Source: an uncultured Bacilli bacterium
Lineage (GTDB): Bacteria > Bacillota_I > Bacilli_A > RF39 > UBA660
NCBI GenBank assembly: GCA_934091055.1
Contig: CAKOKN010000012.1
Coordinates: forward strand, 1-31,757
DNA length: 31,757 bases
Reading direction: 5' to 3'
Below, one piece after another: positions 1 through 6,630 of the stretch. The stretch's first letter is position 1. Each line of letters begins with the position of its first letter. A program made the position numbers and the translations under genes. The notes below the pieces were generated by a model. It made no database searches and was not told the DNA's origin. It was given only the letters and a program-made list of their open reading frames with translations.

Positions 1-427
1 CATCAACCATATCACATTTGTTTAAGAATACAACCATTCTAGGTACACCAACTTGTCTAGCAAGTAAGATGTGCTCTCTTGTTTGAGCCATAGGACCATC
101 AGTTGCAGCAATAACTAGGATTGCTCCATCCATTTGAGCAGCACCAGTAATCATATTTTTAACATAGTCTGCGTGTCCTGGGCAGTCAACGTGAGCATAG
201 TGTCTTTTAGCAGTTTGGTATTCAACATGTGCTGTGTTGATTGTAATTCCTCTTTCTCTTTCTTCTGGAGCTTTATCGATATTTGCATAATCCATAAATT
301 CTGCTCCACCTTTTTCTGCTAATACCTTAGTGATAGCAGCAGTTAAAGTAGTTTTACCGTGGTCAACGTGGCCAATTGTTCCAATGTTAACGTGTGGTTT
401 TGAACGATCAAATTTTTCTTTTGCCAT
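1..427 (-). CDS. tuf: Elongation factor Tu, N-terminal part (cut by window edge)
   Basis: EF-Tu is the GTPase that delivers aminoacyl-tRNA to the ribosomal A site. The first 142 codons are present, running off the left edge with no stop. The reading begins MAKEKFDRSKPHVNIGTIGH. The G1 motif GHVDHGKT is at residues 19-26, the G3 motif DCPGH at about 81-85 and the G4 motif NKCD at about 136-139, all intact. The ATG at 425-427 is preceded by an AGAGGA ribosome-binding site. Codon use is richer in C-ending codons (GAC, CAC, AAC) than in neighbouring genes, as expected for a very highly expressed gene. It lies downstream of fusA in the usual str order, and a promoter in the gap gives it extra independent transcription. 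Identification is secure. Confidence 0.98.
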   Translation of the reverse strand, partial: MAKEKFDRSKPHVNIGTIGHVDHGKTTLTAAITKVLAEKGGAEFMDYANIDKAPEERERGITINTAHVEYQTAKRHYAHVDCPGHADYVKNMITGAAQMDGAILVIAATDGPMAQTREHILLARQVGVPRMVVFLNKCDMVD

Positions 428-463
428 TTTATTTTCCTCTCTTTCTTTAATATTACAATATCT

Positions 464-491
464 ATTGTATCATATTATTGTATTTTTTCAA
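464..491 (-). promoter_or_regulatory. Promoter of tuf
   Basis: Read on the minus strand, a -35 box TTGAAA (486-491) is followed by a 16 bp spacer and a -10 box TACAAT (464-469). It sits between the fusA stop and the tuf ribosome-binding site. TACAAT also occurs within the spacer, giving a second possible -10. Confidence 0.75.
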
Positions 492-500
492 GTGTTTTTA

Positions 501-2573
501 CTAATTTCCACCATTTTTTTTGATGATTTCATCAGCAATTGATTTTGGAACTTCTTCGTAATGATCTAGTTCCATTACATAGTTACCTCTACCTTGAGTA
601 GAGCTTCTTAAACTTGTAGCATAACCGAACATTTCTGCTAGTGGTACCATTGCAGTAAAGGCAATAGCATTTCCTCTAGATTCTTGTCCTTGTGGTTTAC
701 CACGTCTAGCAGTTAAGTCACCAATTACAGCACCAGTATATTCATCTGGAGCAGTAACTACTACTTTCATTATTGGTTCTAGAAGCACTGGTTTACATTT
801 ATTCTTAGCTTCTTTTAAAGCAAGTGAAGCTGCGATCTTAAATGCCATTTCAGATGAGTCTACATCGTGGTATGAACCATCAAATAATGTAGCCTTAACA
901 TCTACCATAGGATATCCTGCTAGAATACCTGTTTGCATTGCTTCTTGAAGTCCTTTATCGATAACTGAGATGTATTCTCTAGGAACTACACCACCAACGA
1001 TATTATCAACGAACTCATAACCTTTTTCTGGATTTGGTTCAAATCTAACCCAAACGTGACCATATTGTCCACGTCCACCAGATTGTTTAATGTGTTTACC
1101 TTCACATTCACCAGTTTGTGTAATAGTTTCTCTATAAGCAACCATTGGAGCACCAACTGTTGCTTCAACATTAAATTCTCTTCTCATTCTATCTACAATG
1201 ATATCAAGGTGTAACTCACCCATACCAGAGATAGTAGTTTGTCCTGTTTCAGGATCAGTATGCATTCTAAATGTTGGATCTTCTTCAGCAAGTTTTTGAA
1301 GGGCAAGTGCCATCTTCTCTTGGTCTGCTTTAGTTTTAGGTTCAACAGCCTGAGTAATAACTGGTTCAGGGAATTCCATACCTTTCATTATAACAGGTTT
1401 CTTCTCATCACATAGAGTATCAGCAGTTGTAGTATTTTTAAGACCTACAGCAGCTCCAATTTCACCAGCATATATTTCTGGAATTTCTTCTCTATGGTTA
1501 GCGTGCATTAATAGTATTCTACCAATTCTTTCCTTAACATCTTTAGTAGAGTTAAGTACATAAGAACCACTCTTTAAAGTACCAGAATATACTCTAAAGA
1601 AAGTTAATCTTCCTACGAATGGATCAGTAGCAATCTTAAATGCTAATGCAGTAAATGGTTCAGAATCAGAAGGATGTCTTAATACTGAATTACCTTTCAT
1701 ATCAGTACATTCAATAGCTTCAATATCAGTAGGAGCAGGTAAATAATCAACAACAGCATCAAGTAGTAACTTAATACCTTTGTTACCTAAAGCAGTTCCA
1801 CACATAACAGGGAAGAATTCTGCCTTTAATACGCCCTTTCTGATAGCTTTCTTAAGTTCTTCTACACCTATTTCTTCACCATCTAGGTATTTCATCATTA
1901 ATTCTTCATCAAAATCAGCAGCAGCTTCAATTAATATATTTCTATATTCAGCTGCTTTATCCTTCATATCTTCAGGAATCTCAATTTCAGTATAATTTTC
2001 TTCTTGTTTACCATCAAAGTGATATGCTTTCATAGTAACTAAATCAATTACACCATCAAAATCAGATTCTGCTCCAATAGGAAGTTCCATAGCAGCAGTA
2101 TTTGCTCCTAATCTATCTTTAATAGTACCTAAACTAAAATAGAAATCTGCTCCCATTTTATCCATCTTATTAGCAAAGATAATTCTAGGTACACCATATT
2201 CATTTGCTTGTCTCCATACTGTTTCACTTTGAGGTTCAACACCTGCTTGAGCATCTATTAGTAAAACAGCACCATCAAGTACTCTAAGACTTCTTTGAAC
2301 TTCGATTGTGAAGTCAACGTGTCCTGGAGTATCGATTATATTAAATCTATAGCCTTTCCAGAATGCTGTAGTAGCAGCACTAGTAATAGTGATACCTCTT
2401 TCTTGCTCTTGAGCCATCCAGTCCATTTGAGATTCACCATCATGTGTTTCACCAATCTTATGAATCTTATGAGTATGGAATAGAATTCTTTCAGTACAAG
2501 TAGTTTTACCAGCATCGATATGAGCCATAATTCCAATATTTCTTGTATGTTCTAAGCTTATTTCACGAGCCAT
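501..2573 (-). CDS. fusA: Elongation factor G
   Basis: EF-G is the ribosomal translocase, which also acts in ribosome recycling with RRF. The 690 residues match the normal family length. P-loop AHIDAGKT is at residues 17-24, switch II DTPGH at 81-85 and NKMD at 135-138; domains II-V follow in order without gaps. Switch I reads ETHDGESQMDWM, slightly different from the common ETHEGASQMDWM. ATG at 2571-2573 follows an AAAGGAAAA ribosome-binding site, and the stop is TAG. It is the last gene of the str operon before the separate tuf promoter. An unrecognised gene separates it from rpsG, where most Bacilli have rpsG and fusA adjacent. Confidence 0.98.
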   Translation of the reverse strand: MAREISLEHTRNIGIMAHIDAGKTTCTERILFHTHKIHKIGETHDGESQMDWMAQEQERGITITSAATTAFWKGYRFNIIDTPGHVDFTIEVQRSLRVLDGAVLLIDAQAGVEPQSETVWRQANEYGVPRIIFANKMDKMGADFYFSLGTIKDRLGANTAAMELPIGAESDFDGVIDLVTMKAYHFDGKQEENYTEIEIPEDMKDKAAEYRNILIEAAADFDEELMMKYLDGEEIGVEELKKAIRKGVLKAEFFPVMCGTALGNKGIKLLLDAVVDYLPAPTDIEAIECTDMKGNSVLRHPSDSEPFTALAFKIATDPFVGRLTFFRVYSGTLKSGSYVLNSTKDVKERIGRILLMHANHREEIPEIYAGEIGAAVGLKNTTTADTLCDEKKPVIMKGMEFPEPVITQAVEPKTKADQEKMALALQKLAEEDPTFRMHTDPETGQTTISGMGELHLDIIVDRMRREFNVEATVGAPMVAYRETITQTGECEGKHIKQSGGRGQYGHVWVRFEPNPEKGYEFVDNIVGGVVPREYISVIDKGLQEAMQTGILAGYPMVDVKATLFDGSYHDVDSSEMAFKIAASLALKEAKNKCKPVLLEPIMKVVVTAPDEYTGAVIGDLTARRGKPQGQESRGNAIAFTAMVPLAEMFGYATSLRSSTQGRGNYVMELDHYEEVPKSIADEIIKKNGGN

Positions 2574-2614
2574 AATTCATTTTCCTTTCATTTTATTTAT
2601 TAATTTGTTAGTAA

Positions 2615-2995
2615 TTATTTATCAGTATTATAATTGTCAATTTGCTTCTTTCTTAATAACATTATCTCCCACAGCCAAATTACTATTTCATCAGAAATAT
2701 CACTTTTTGAATTAGCAATCAAGTCATCATTTAACTCTTCTGCCTTAGAGTATACAGATAAAATTTCTTTATGATCTATATATATTAAAGTTTTCTTATC
2801 TTCATATTCACAAGACCATTTGGCTACTATTTTTAAAATATCAGAATATTCTTCTCTCTTATCACCAAATTCTTCATACTCACTAGCAGTAGCAAGTGGA
2901 CCAAGTAATTTATCAAAAGCAAATCTAATATTATAGTAACTTAAATCATCCTTGCTATAAACAAATGTTATATCTTTAGAATTATTGTCATTCAT
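2615..2995 (-). CDS. Unrecognised 126-residue protein inserted in the str operon
   Basis: I do not recognise this family. It is an acidic, soluble-looking protein with no signal peptide and no hydrophobic helix long enough to span a membrane. Its C-terminal half has a Trp-rich amphipathic stretch (EIVIWLWEIMLL) followed by a basic tail. ATG at 2993-2995 has a strong AAGGAG site at good spacing, and gaps of about 40 nt separate it from rpsG upstream and fusA downstream, so it should be co-transcribed at high level with ribosomal protein genes. That position suggests a role linked to translation or its regulation, but this is only inference from context. Base composition is like its neighbours. 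The gene call is secure, the function unknown. Confidence 0.85.
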   Translation of the reverse strand: MNDNNSKDITFVYSKDDLSYYNIRFAFDKLLGPLATASEYEEFGDKREEYSDILKIVAKWSCEYEDKKTLIYIDHKEILSVYSKAEELNDDLIANSKSDISDEIVIWLWEIMLLRKKQIDNYNTDK

Positions 2996-3035
2996 TTATT
3001 AATCTCCTTAAATAATCACTAAATTACAGTAATAA

Positions 3036-3503
3036 TTACCATCTATAATGAGCAAATGCTTTATTAGCTTCTGCCATCTTGTGTGTATCATCTTTCTTCT
3101 TAACTGATGCACCTGTTCCGTTAGCAGCATCAATTATTTCATTTGCTAAGTTTTCAGCCATAGAATGACCGTTTCTTAATCTTGCATATTGTGCTAGCCA
3201 TCTAAATGCTAGTGCTTGTGCTCTATCTTGTTTAACTTCAACTGGGACTTGATAAGTAGCTCCACCAACTCTTTTTGATTTAACTTCAAGTGATGGTTTA
3301 ATGTTATTCATAGCTTTTTCAAATACTACCATAGCTTCTTCACCAGTTTTTTTGTTAACTATATCAAAAGCATCATATATAATTCTTTGAGCTGTTCCTT
3401 TTTTACCATCTTTCATAATGTGGTTAACTAATTTAGTAACTACTTTTGAATTGTATATAGGATCTGCTAAAACATCTCTTTTAGTTGCTCTTCTCTTTCT
3501 CAC
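3036..3503 (-). CDS. rpsG: 30S ribosomal protein S7
   Basis: S7 nucleates assembly of the 3' major (head) domain of 16S rRNA and contacts E-site tRNA. The 155 residues are normal for the family, starting MRKRRATKRDVLADPIYNSK and ending with the typical AFAHYRW. The start is GTG at 3501-3503. A GGAGG site lies 7 nt upstream, and an ATG between them at 3508-3510 is out of frame, so GTG is the only sensible start. It is preceded by rpsL, 42 nt upstream. In many bacteria S7 is the translational autoregulator of this operon; no such site is obvious here. Confidence 0.98.
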   Translation of the reverse strand: MRKRRATKRDVLADPIYNSKVVTKLVNHIMKDGKKGTAQRIIYDAFDIVNKKTGEEAMVVFEKAMNNIKPSLEVKSKRVGGATYQVPVEVKQDRAQALAFRWLAQYARLRNGHSMAENLANEIIDAANGTGASVKKKDDTHKMAEANKAFAHYRW

Positions 3504-3545
3504 TTTGCATCCTCCTTCCGATATTATTATTATTGTTGTTTGTTA

Positions 3546-3959
3546 TTATTTTTTATCTCTTTTAGCACCGTATTTACTTCTACCTTGCTTTCTATTTTGA
3601 ACTCCAGCAGTATCTAAAGTACCTCTTATAATGTGGTATCTAACACCGATTAGGTCTTTTACTCTACCACCTCTAATTAATACTACGCTGTGCTCTTGCA
3701 AGTTGTGTCCAATACCTGGAATATAACAAGTAACTTCCATACCATTAGATAATCTTACTCTGGCATATTTTCTTAATGCTGAGTTTGGTTTTTTAGGTGT
3801 AATAGTACCAACTCTAGTACATACTCCTCTTTTTTGAGGTGATACTTGTACTGTTTGTTTCTTTTGAATACTATTTTTTCCTACTAATAATACTGGAGAT
3901 TTACTCTTTCTAGTTTTCTTTGTTCTAGGTTTCTTAGTTAATTGATTAATTGTAGGCAT
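3546..3959 (-). CDS. rpsL: 30S ribosomal protein S12
   Basis: S12 lies at the decoding centre and affects accuracy. The protein has 137 residues, with the Bacillus-type N-terminal insertion of about 13 residues relative to E. coli. Lys56 in TPKKPNS is the equivalent of the E. coli Lys43 whose change gives streptomycin resistance; it is wild type. Asp102 is the position methylthiolated by RimO in some bacteria. The following KDLPG motif reads KDLIG here: Ile104 replaces a proline that is nearly universal. The ATC codon is clear in the sequence. ATG at 3957-3959 follows an AAAGGAG site. It is the first gene of the str operon, with its promoter about 100 bp upstream. Confidence 0.98.
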   Translation of the reverse strand: MPTINQLTKKPRTKKTRKSKSPVLLVGKNSIQKKQTVQVSPQKRGVCTRVGTITPKKPNSALRKYARVRLSNGMEVTCYIPGIGHNLQEHSVVLIRGGRVKDLIGVRYHIIRGTLDTAGVQNRKQGRSKYGAKRDKK

Positions 3960-4015
3960 TATTTCACTCCTTTCTTACACATATCCTGGTGTTTCATTTT
4001 CATAATTTAATATAA

Positions 4016-4034
4016 GTTTTGCACATAGCAAAAC
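4016..4034 (-). promoter_or_regulatory. Hairpin in the str operon 5' leader
   Basis: Seven complementary bases on each side (GTTTTGC at 4028-4034 read on the minus strand, and GCAAAAC at 4016-4022) surround a 5-nt loop TATGT. It lies between the predicted transcription start and the rpsL ribosome-binding site, in a leader of about 90 nt. The tract after it is only weakly U-rich, so it is more likely a leader structure than a terminator. Confidence 0.4.
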
Positions 4035-4055
4035 CTCTAAAATACCAGCAATAAT

Positions 4056-4084
4056 AATATAACATTTTCAAAAATATTAGTCAA
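4056..4084 (-). promoter_or_regulatory. Promoter of the str operon
   Basis: On the minus strand, -35 TTGACT (4079-4084), a 17 bp spacer, and -10 TATATT (4056-4061). It is the only good match upstream of rpsL. Confidence 0.75.
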
Positions 4085-4136
4085 GTACTTTTTAACTATT
4101 TTTTGTTATATACATTAATTTTATGCGTCTATTATT

Positions 4137-4201
4137 AAAAAAATGCTTATTTTTGAGATTACAAGCTCAAAAATACCTCGGAAGACAGGTGACTTACGAG
4201 G
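4137..4201 (-). repeat. Dispersed double-hairpin element, copy 1
   Basis: Read on the minus strand. Hairpin 1 has arms CCTCGTAAG and CTTCCGAGG (one mismatch), an 8-nt loop TCACCTGT, and spans 4176-4201. Hairpin 2 follows directly, with perfect 10-bp arms TATTTTTGAG and CTCAAAAATA around the loop CTTGTAAT (4148-4175). Four bases later comes a run of seven T (4137-4143). It begins 20 nt after the spoVS stop, so hairpin 1 plus the TATTTTT that follows could work as an intrinsic terminator for spoVS. The same architecture recurs at 12745-12807, 17403-17468 and, inverted, 24326-24394. Confidence 0.85.
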
Positions 4202-4220
4202 CAAAAAGAAAAAGAAGCTA

Positions 4221-4481
4221 TCAATTAGCCTCTACAATCAACTTAATAGCAGTTCTCTCTTCTCCATCTATGGTAATATCAATAAATGCTGGTATACATA
4301 TTAGATTTTTACCTGAAGGAGCAACAAAACCTCTCGCTATAGCAATTCCTTTAATGGCTTGATTTAATGCTCCTGCTCCTATTGCTTGAACTTCTACTGT
4401 CCTCTTATCTCTAAACACATTAGCAAGAGCTCCTGCTACTGAGTTAGGATTTGACTTAGATGAAACTTTAATTGTTTCCAT
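4221..4481 (-). CDS. spoVS: SpoVS family protein
   Basis: SpoVS is a small Alba-like protein that acts in late sporulation in Bacillus. It is also kept in many non-sporulating bacteria, where its role is not defined. The 86 residues are exactly the family length and the sequence is highly conserved, with motifs SNPNSVAGALANV (11-23), AIGAGALNQAIKGIAIARGF and GEERTAIKLIVEAN at the end. ATG at 4479-4481 follows AAAGGAATG, with a rather long spacing. The stop is TGA, the only one among the 28 complete genes of this window, and it is followed in frame by TAG. A TATAAT lies about 35 nt upstream of the ribosome-binding site without a clear -35. The presence of spoVS alone does not show that the organism sporulates. 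Confidence 0.96.
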   Translation of the reverse strand: METIKVSSKSNPNSVAGALANVFRDKRTVEVQAIGAGALNQAIKGIAIARGFVAPSGKNLICIPAFIDITIDGEERTAIKLIVEAN

Positions 4482-4565
4482 AATTATTTTATCATTCCTT
4501 TCTTACTTAGTACAGTAAATTATATGATTGAATAACAAAATAATACTTAAATAATTAATTACTAT

Positions 4566-5210
4566 CTAGTCATTACTATTTTTCTTTTTATACAATATAT
4601 ATGTAATTATTGATAGAACTATCAGTACTATAGCTCCTACTATTTTAAAGGTACCAAAACTAAATTGATACTCTCCTTCTTCATATACTACATCTTTAGC
4701 TATAGTAAATGATATATCTGCTTTATTATTTTTTAATATCCAAGTATAAGTGTTTCCTACTACTTTATCAGCATTACTATCTATTATGGCATAAGCACTT
4801 GTTATATTTACTTTTACTTTATCAGCTATTTGACAGTTAAAATCACCACTAGCTTTATAGTAGTAAAAGTTATCATCTTCAGTAATTATTGGATTATTAA
4901 AACAAGTATTTAATACTGCAGAATCTTTATAATTATTATTAAATGTATAAGAATATGTAAATTTTTTATAATCTTTCTTATCTGTTACTTTTTTAGTATA
5001 CTCTCCTTCATCATTTATTAAAGGAGTTGCACTTTCTAAGTAATAGGTATAGATATTAGTATCTGTTCTATCTACATTACCCTCTAATTCTTTATTTGTT
5101 ACACTTCCTTTTATTACTTCTTTGACATTATTTCCATCTATATTTAAATCGTATTCTACACTACACCCGGTAAGTAATATTAGAGATATTATAAATATTA
5201 TTTTTTTCAT
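4566..5210 (-). CDS. Lipoprotein with a second, C-terminal membrane anchor
   Basis: The N-terminus is a lipoprotein signal peptide with lipobox LLTGC and lipidated Cys16. Residues about 20-185 form a beta-rich extracytoplasmic domain that resembles LppM/DUF3153-type lipoproteins only in general pattern. A strongly hydrophobic helix (FKIVGAIVLIVLSIITYILY, about 188-207) is followed by a Lys-rich tail. The mature protein is therefore predicted to be fixed to the membrane at both ends. Its two cysteines besides Cys16 (in NTCFNN and DFNCQI) could form a disulfide. It lies 24 nt after the CHAP gene and has no separate promoter, so the two are probably one operon. Function unknown. Confidence 0.85.
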   Translation of the reverse strand: MKKIIFIISLILLTGCSVEYDLNIDGNNVKEVIKGSVTNKELEGNVDRTDTNIYTYYLESATPLINDEGEYTKKVTDKKDYKKFTYSYTFNNNYKDSAVLNTCFNNPIITEDDNFYYYKASGDFNCQIADKVKVNITSAYAIIDSNADKVVGNTYTWILKNNKADISFTIAKDVVYEEGEYQFSFGTFKIVGAIVLIVLSIITYILYKKKNSND

Positions 5211-5234
5211 TATATTTCTTACTCCTTTTATTCT

Positions 5235-6245
5235 TTATTTATACCAAGAACCATAACCTACTATACTACTACTACTTAAAGCATAGGAGCCACTACATAC
5301 TTTGTTGTTACAGTTTCCTTCGACAGTGTAGACATTATTTTGATCGGAAGATGCTACTAATCCTACGTGATCAATTTCACTAAAGAATGTCCCTGGCCCA
5401 GAGCAAGGCTGATATATGCTACCACTCCAATAACCACTTCTATTTGCGTATCTGAAGTAGATAACATCGCCTCCTTTTGGTGTATAGTTGTCATTTTTTC
5501 CTAGTCTTTTACTATAATAACTGGAATAGTGAAATTCTAGGTTACTACTTGCATAAAAGTTATATAAACTACAAGCTGCGGCGGCGGGATTTGATACTTT
5601 ATATTCTTCCTCAATGACATTATAGAAAAGATTTTTACTACCTACTTTGGTGTTCTTTAAAGCCCAACTTGTAAAGTATGCACACCAAGGACTTCCACTT
5701 GGAGAACCGTATTTTGTTCTATCTGTTTTTCCAACTTCTCCTTTAATTAAGTTTACTAAGTTATTAGCAGCGGTATGATATTCGTCTGTACCGGCTGTAT
5801 TTCCACTACTAGAGTTATTTGAAGAAGAACTATTACTACTACTGTTACTTATTCTTTCCATTTCTTCTTTAATAGTACTTTCTTCTAATGCTTCTTCTTT
5901 TTCTAATAATTCGTCATAGTAGGCAAATTTGCCTGACTTGGCATTGGTTAGACAGGTCAAATATTCTGATTTAATTGATTGTGAGGATAGGATACTCATT
6001 AGAGCACTTACTATCCAAGGAACTGCGAATACTATTACAGCATAAAGTATTCTCTTTCCTACTAATTTTGTACTTTTTAATTGTTTATCCTCACTGTCTG
6101 CTACTACGGCTTTAGTAAAATCTATCATTAGATATATTACTAGACCTATTGGTAATAATACAAAGACTACATCTAGTAATAGACTAATAAAATATATAAC
6201 TCTAAGAATAGTCGGATTTTGACAAACTTCTAATAAAATATACAT
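5235..6245 (-). CDS. Two-TM (TrbC/VirB2-like) protein fused to a CHAP-domain peptidoglycan hydrolase
   Basis: The 336 residues fall into three parts. Residues 10-85 hold two hydrophobic helices (about 14-40 and 64-84) joined by a charged loop, a layout like TrbC/VirB2-type pilin-like proteins. Residues 105-150 are an acidic helix followed by a Ser/Asn-rich linker. Residues 155-336 are a CHAP (NlpC/P60-superfamily) domain with catalytic Cys188 in SPWCAYF, His293 in IDHVGLV, and Glu309 or Asn311 in VEGN completing the site. Such domains cut peptide cross-links or the amide bond of peptidoglycan. The domain would face outside if the two helices form a hairpin with both ends outside, which is inferred. 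ATG at 6243-6245 follows AGGTGA. It is the first gene of a probable two-gene operon with the lipoprotein. Confidence 0.85.
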   Translation of the reverse strand: MYILLEVCQNPTILRVIYFISLLLDVVFVLLPIGLVIYLMIDFTKAVVADSEDKQLKSTKLVGKRILYAVIVFAVPWIVSALMSILSSQSIKSEYLTCLTNAKSGKFAYYDELLEKEEALEESTIKEEMERISNSSSNSSSSNNSSSGNTAGTDEYHTAANNLVNLIKGEVGKTDRTKYGSPSGSPWCAYFTSWALKNTKVGSKNLFYNVIEEEYKVSNPAAAACSLYNFYASSNLEFHYSSYYSKRLGKNDNYTPKGGDVIYFRYANRSGYWSGSIYQPCSGPGTFFSEIDHVGLVASSDQNNVYTVEGNCNNKVCSGSYALSSSSIVGYGSWYK

Positions 6246-6261
6246 AAAATCACCTAGTATA

Positions 6262-6290
6262 AGTATACACTAAAAGACTTTTCTTAGCAA
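6262..6290 (-). promoter_or_regulatory. Promoter of the CHAP operon
   Basis: On the minus strand, -35 TTGCTA (6285-6290), a 17 bp spacer, and -10 TATACT (6262-6267). Confidence 0.65.
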
Positions 6291-6301
6291 TAATTTTGAT
6301 A

Positions 6302-6331
6302 TAGAAAAAGAGAAACTTCTAGTGTTTCTCT
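6302..6331 (-). terminator. Terminator of rpoZ
   Basis: Arms AGAGAAAC and GTTTCTCT (6309-6316 with 6324-6331) and a 7-nt loop, followed on the minus strand by CTTTTTCTAT. The rpoZ stop codon lies in the loop. Confidence 0.8.
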
Positions 6332-6519
6332 ATATGGATTAAGCCATCATATACTTCCTCTAATGCTCTTCCTATATTCTTTTGGCATTTATATTCTTTT
6401 ATTGGTTTTTGAAAATAACCTGTTTTAGTCATTTGTTTACTTCTTTCTGCGGCTACGTATACAAGAGCATATTTAGAATCTACTATATTTAGTATTTTAT
6501 CTATTGATGGATAAATCAC
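6319..6519 (-). CDS. rpoZ: RNA polymerase omega subunit
   Basis: Omega helps fold and hold the beta' subunit. The 66 residues match the short Firmicute form: MIYPSIDKILNIVDSKYALV at the start, then VYVAAERSKQM and the conserved NIGRALEEVYDGLI at the end. The start is GTG (6517-6519), supported by a GGGAGAG site and by the conserved N-terminus beginning right there. In Bacillus rpoZ usually follows gmk; here it stands alone between the CHAP operon and ileS, with its own promoter and terminator. Confidence 0.93.
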   Translation of the reverse strand: MIYPSIDKILNIVDSKYALVYVAAERSKQMTKTGYFQKPIKEYKCQKNIGRALEEVYDGLIHIEKH

Positions 6520-6566
6520 ACTATCACTCTCCCTCTCTATTATTAGGATACACTACTAGATAAATA

Positions 6567-6596
6567 ATTACAATACTATTGACATAAATTTGACAA
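6567..6596 (-). promoter_or_regulatory. Probable promoter of rpoZ
   Basis: On the minus strand, -35 TTGTCA (6591-6596), an 18 bp spacer, and -10 TGTAAT (6567-6572). Confidence 0.5.
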
Positions 6597-6598
6597 AA

Positions 6599-6630
6599 GA
6601 TATTAAGAAAAGGACTAATGTATAGTCCTT
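6599..6630 (-). terminator. Terminator of ileS
   Basis: Arms AAGGACT and AGTCCTT (6610-6616 with 6624-6630) around a 7-nt loop, then TTTCTT on the minus strand. It overlaps the ileS stop codon. Confidence 0.8.

Noticed and set aside
2336..2536. Small frames inside fusA, and similar ones inside ileS, tig and greA
   Set aside because: They are other-frame shadows of conserved genes, with no independent start signals.
6599..6630. Ordinary terminator hairpins as further copies of the double-hairpin element (also 25666-25700 and 23824-23848)
   Set aside because: Each is a single hairpin with a U-tract, without the adjoining 10-bp TA-starting second hairpin.
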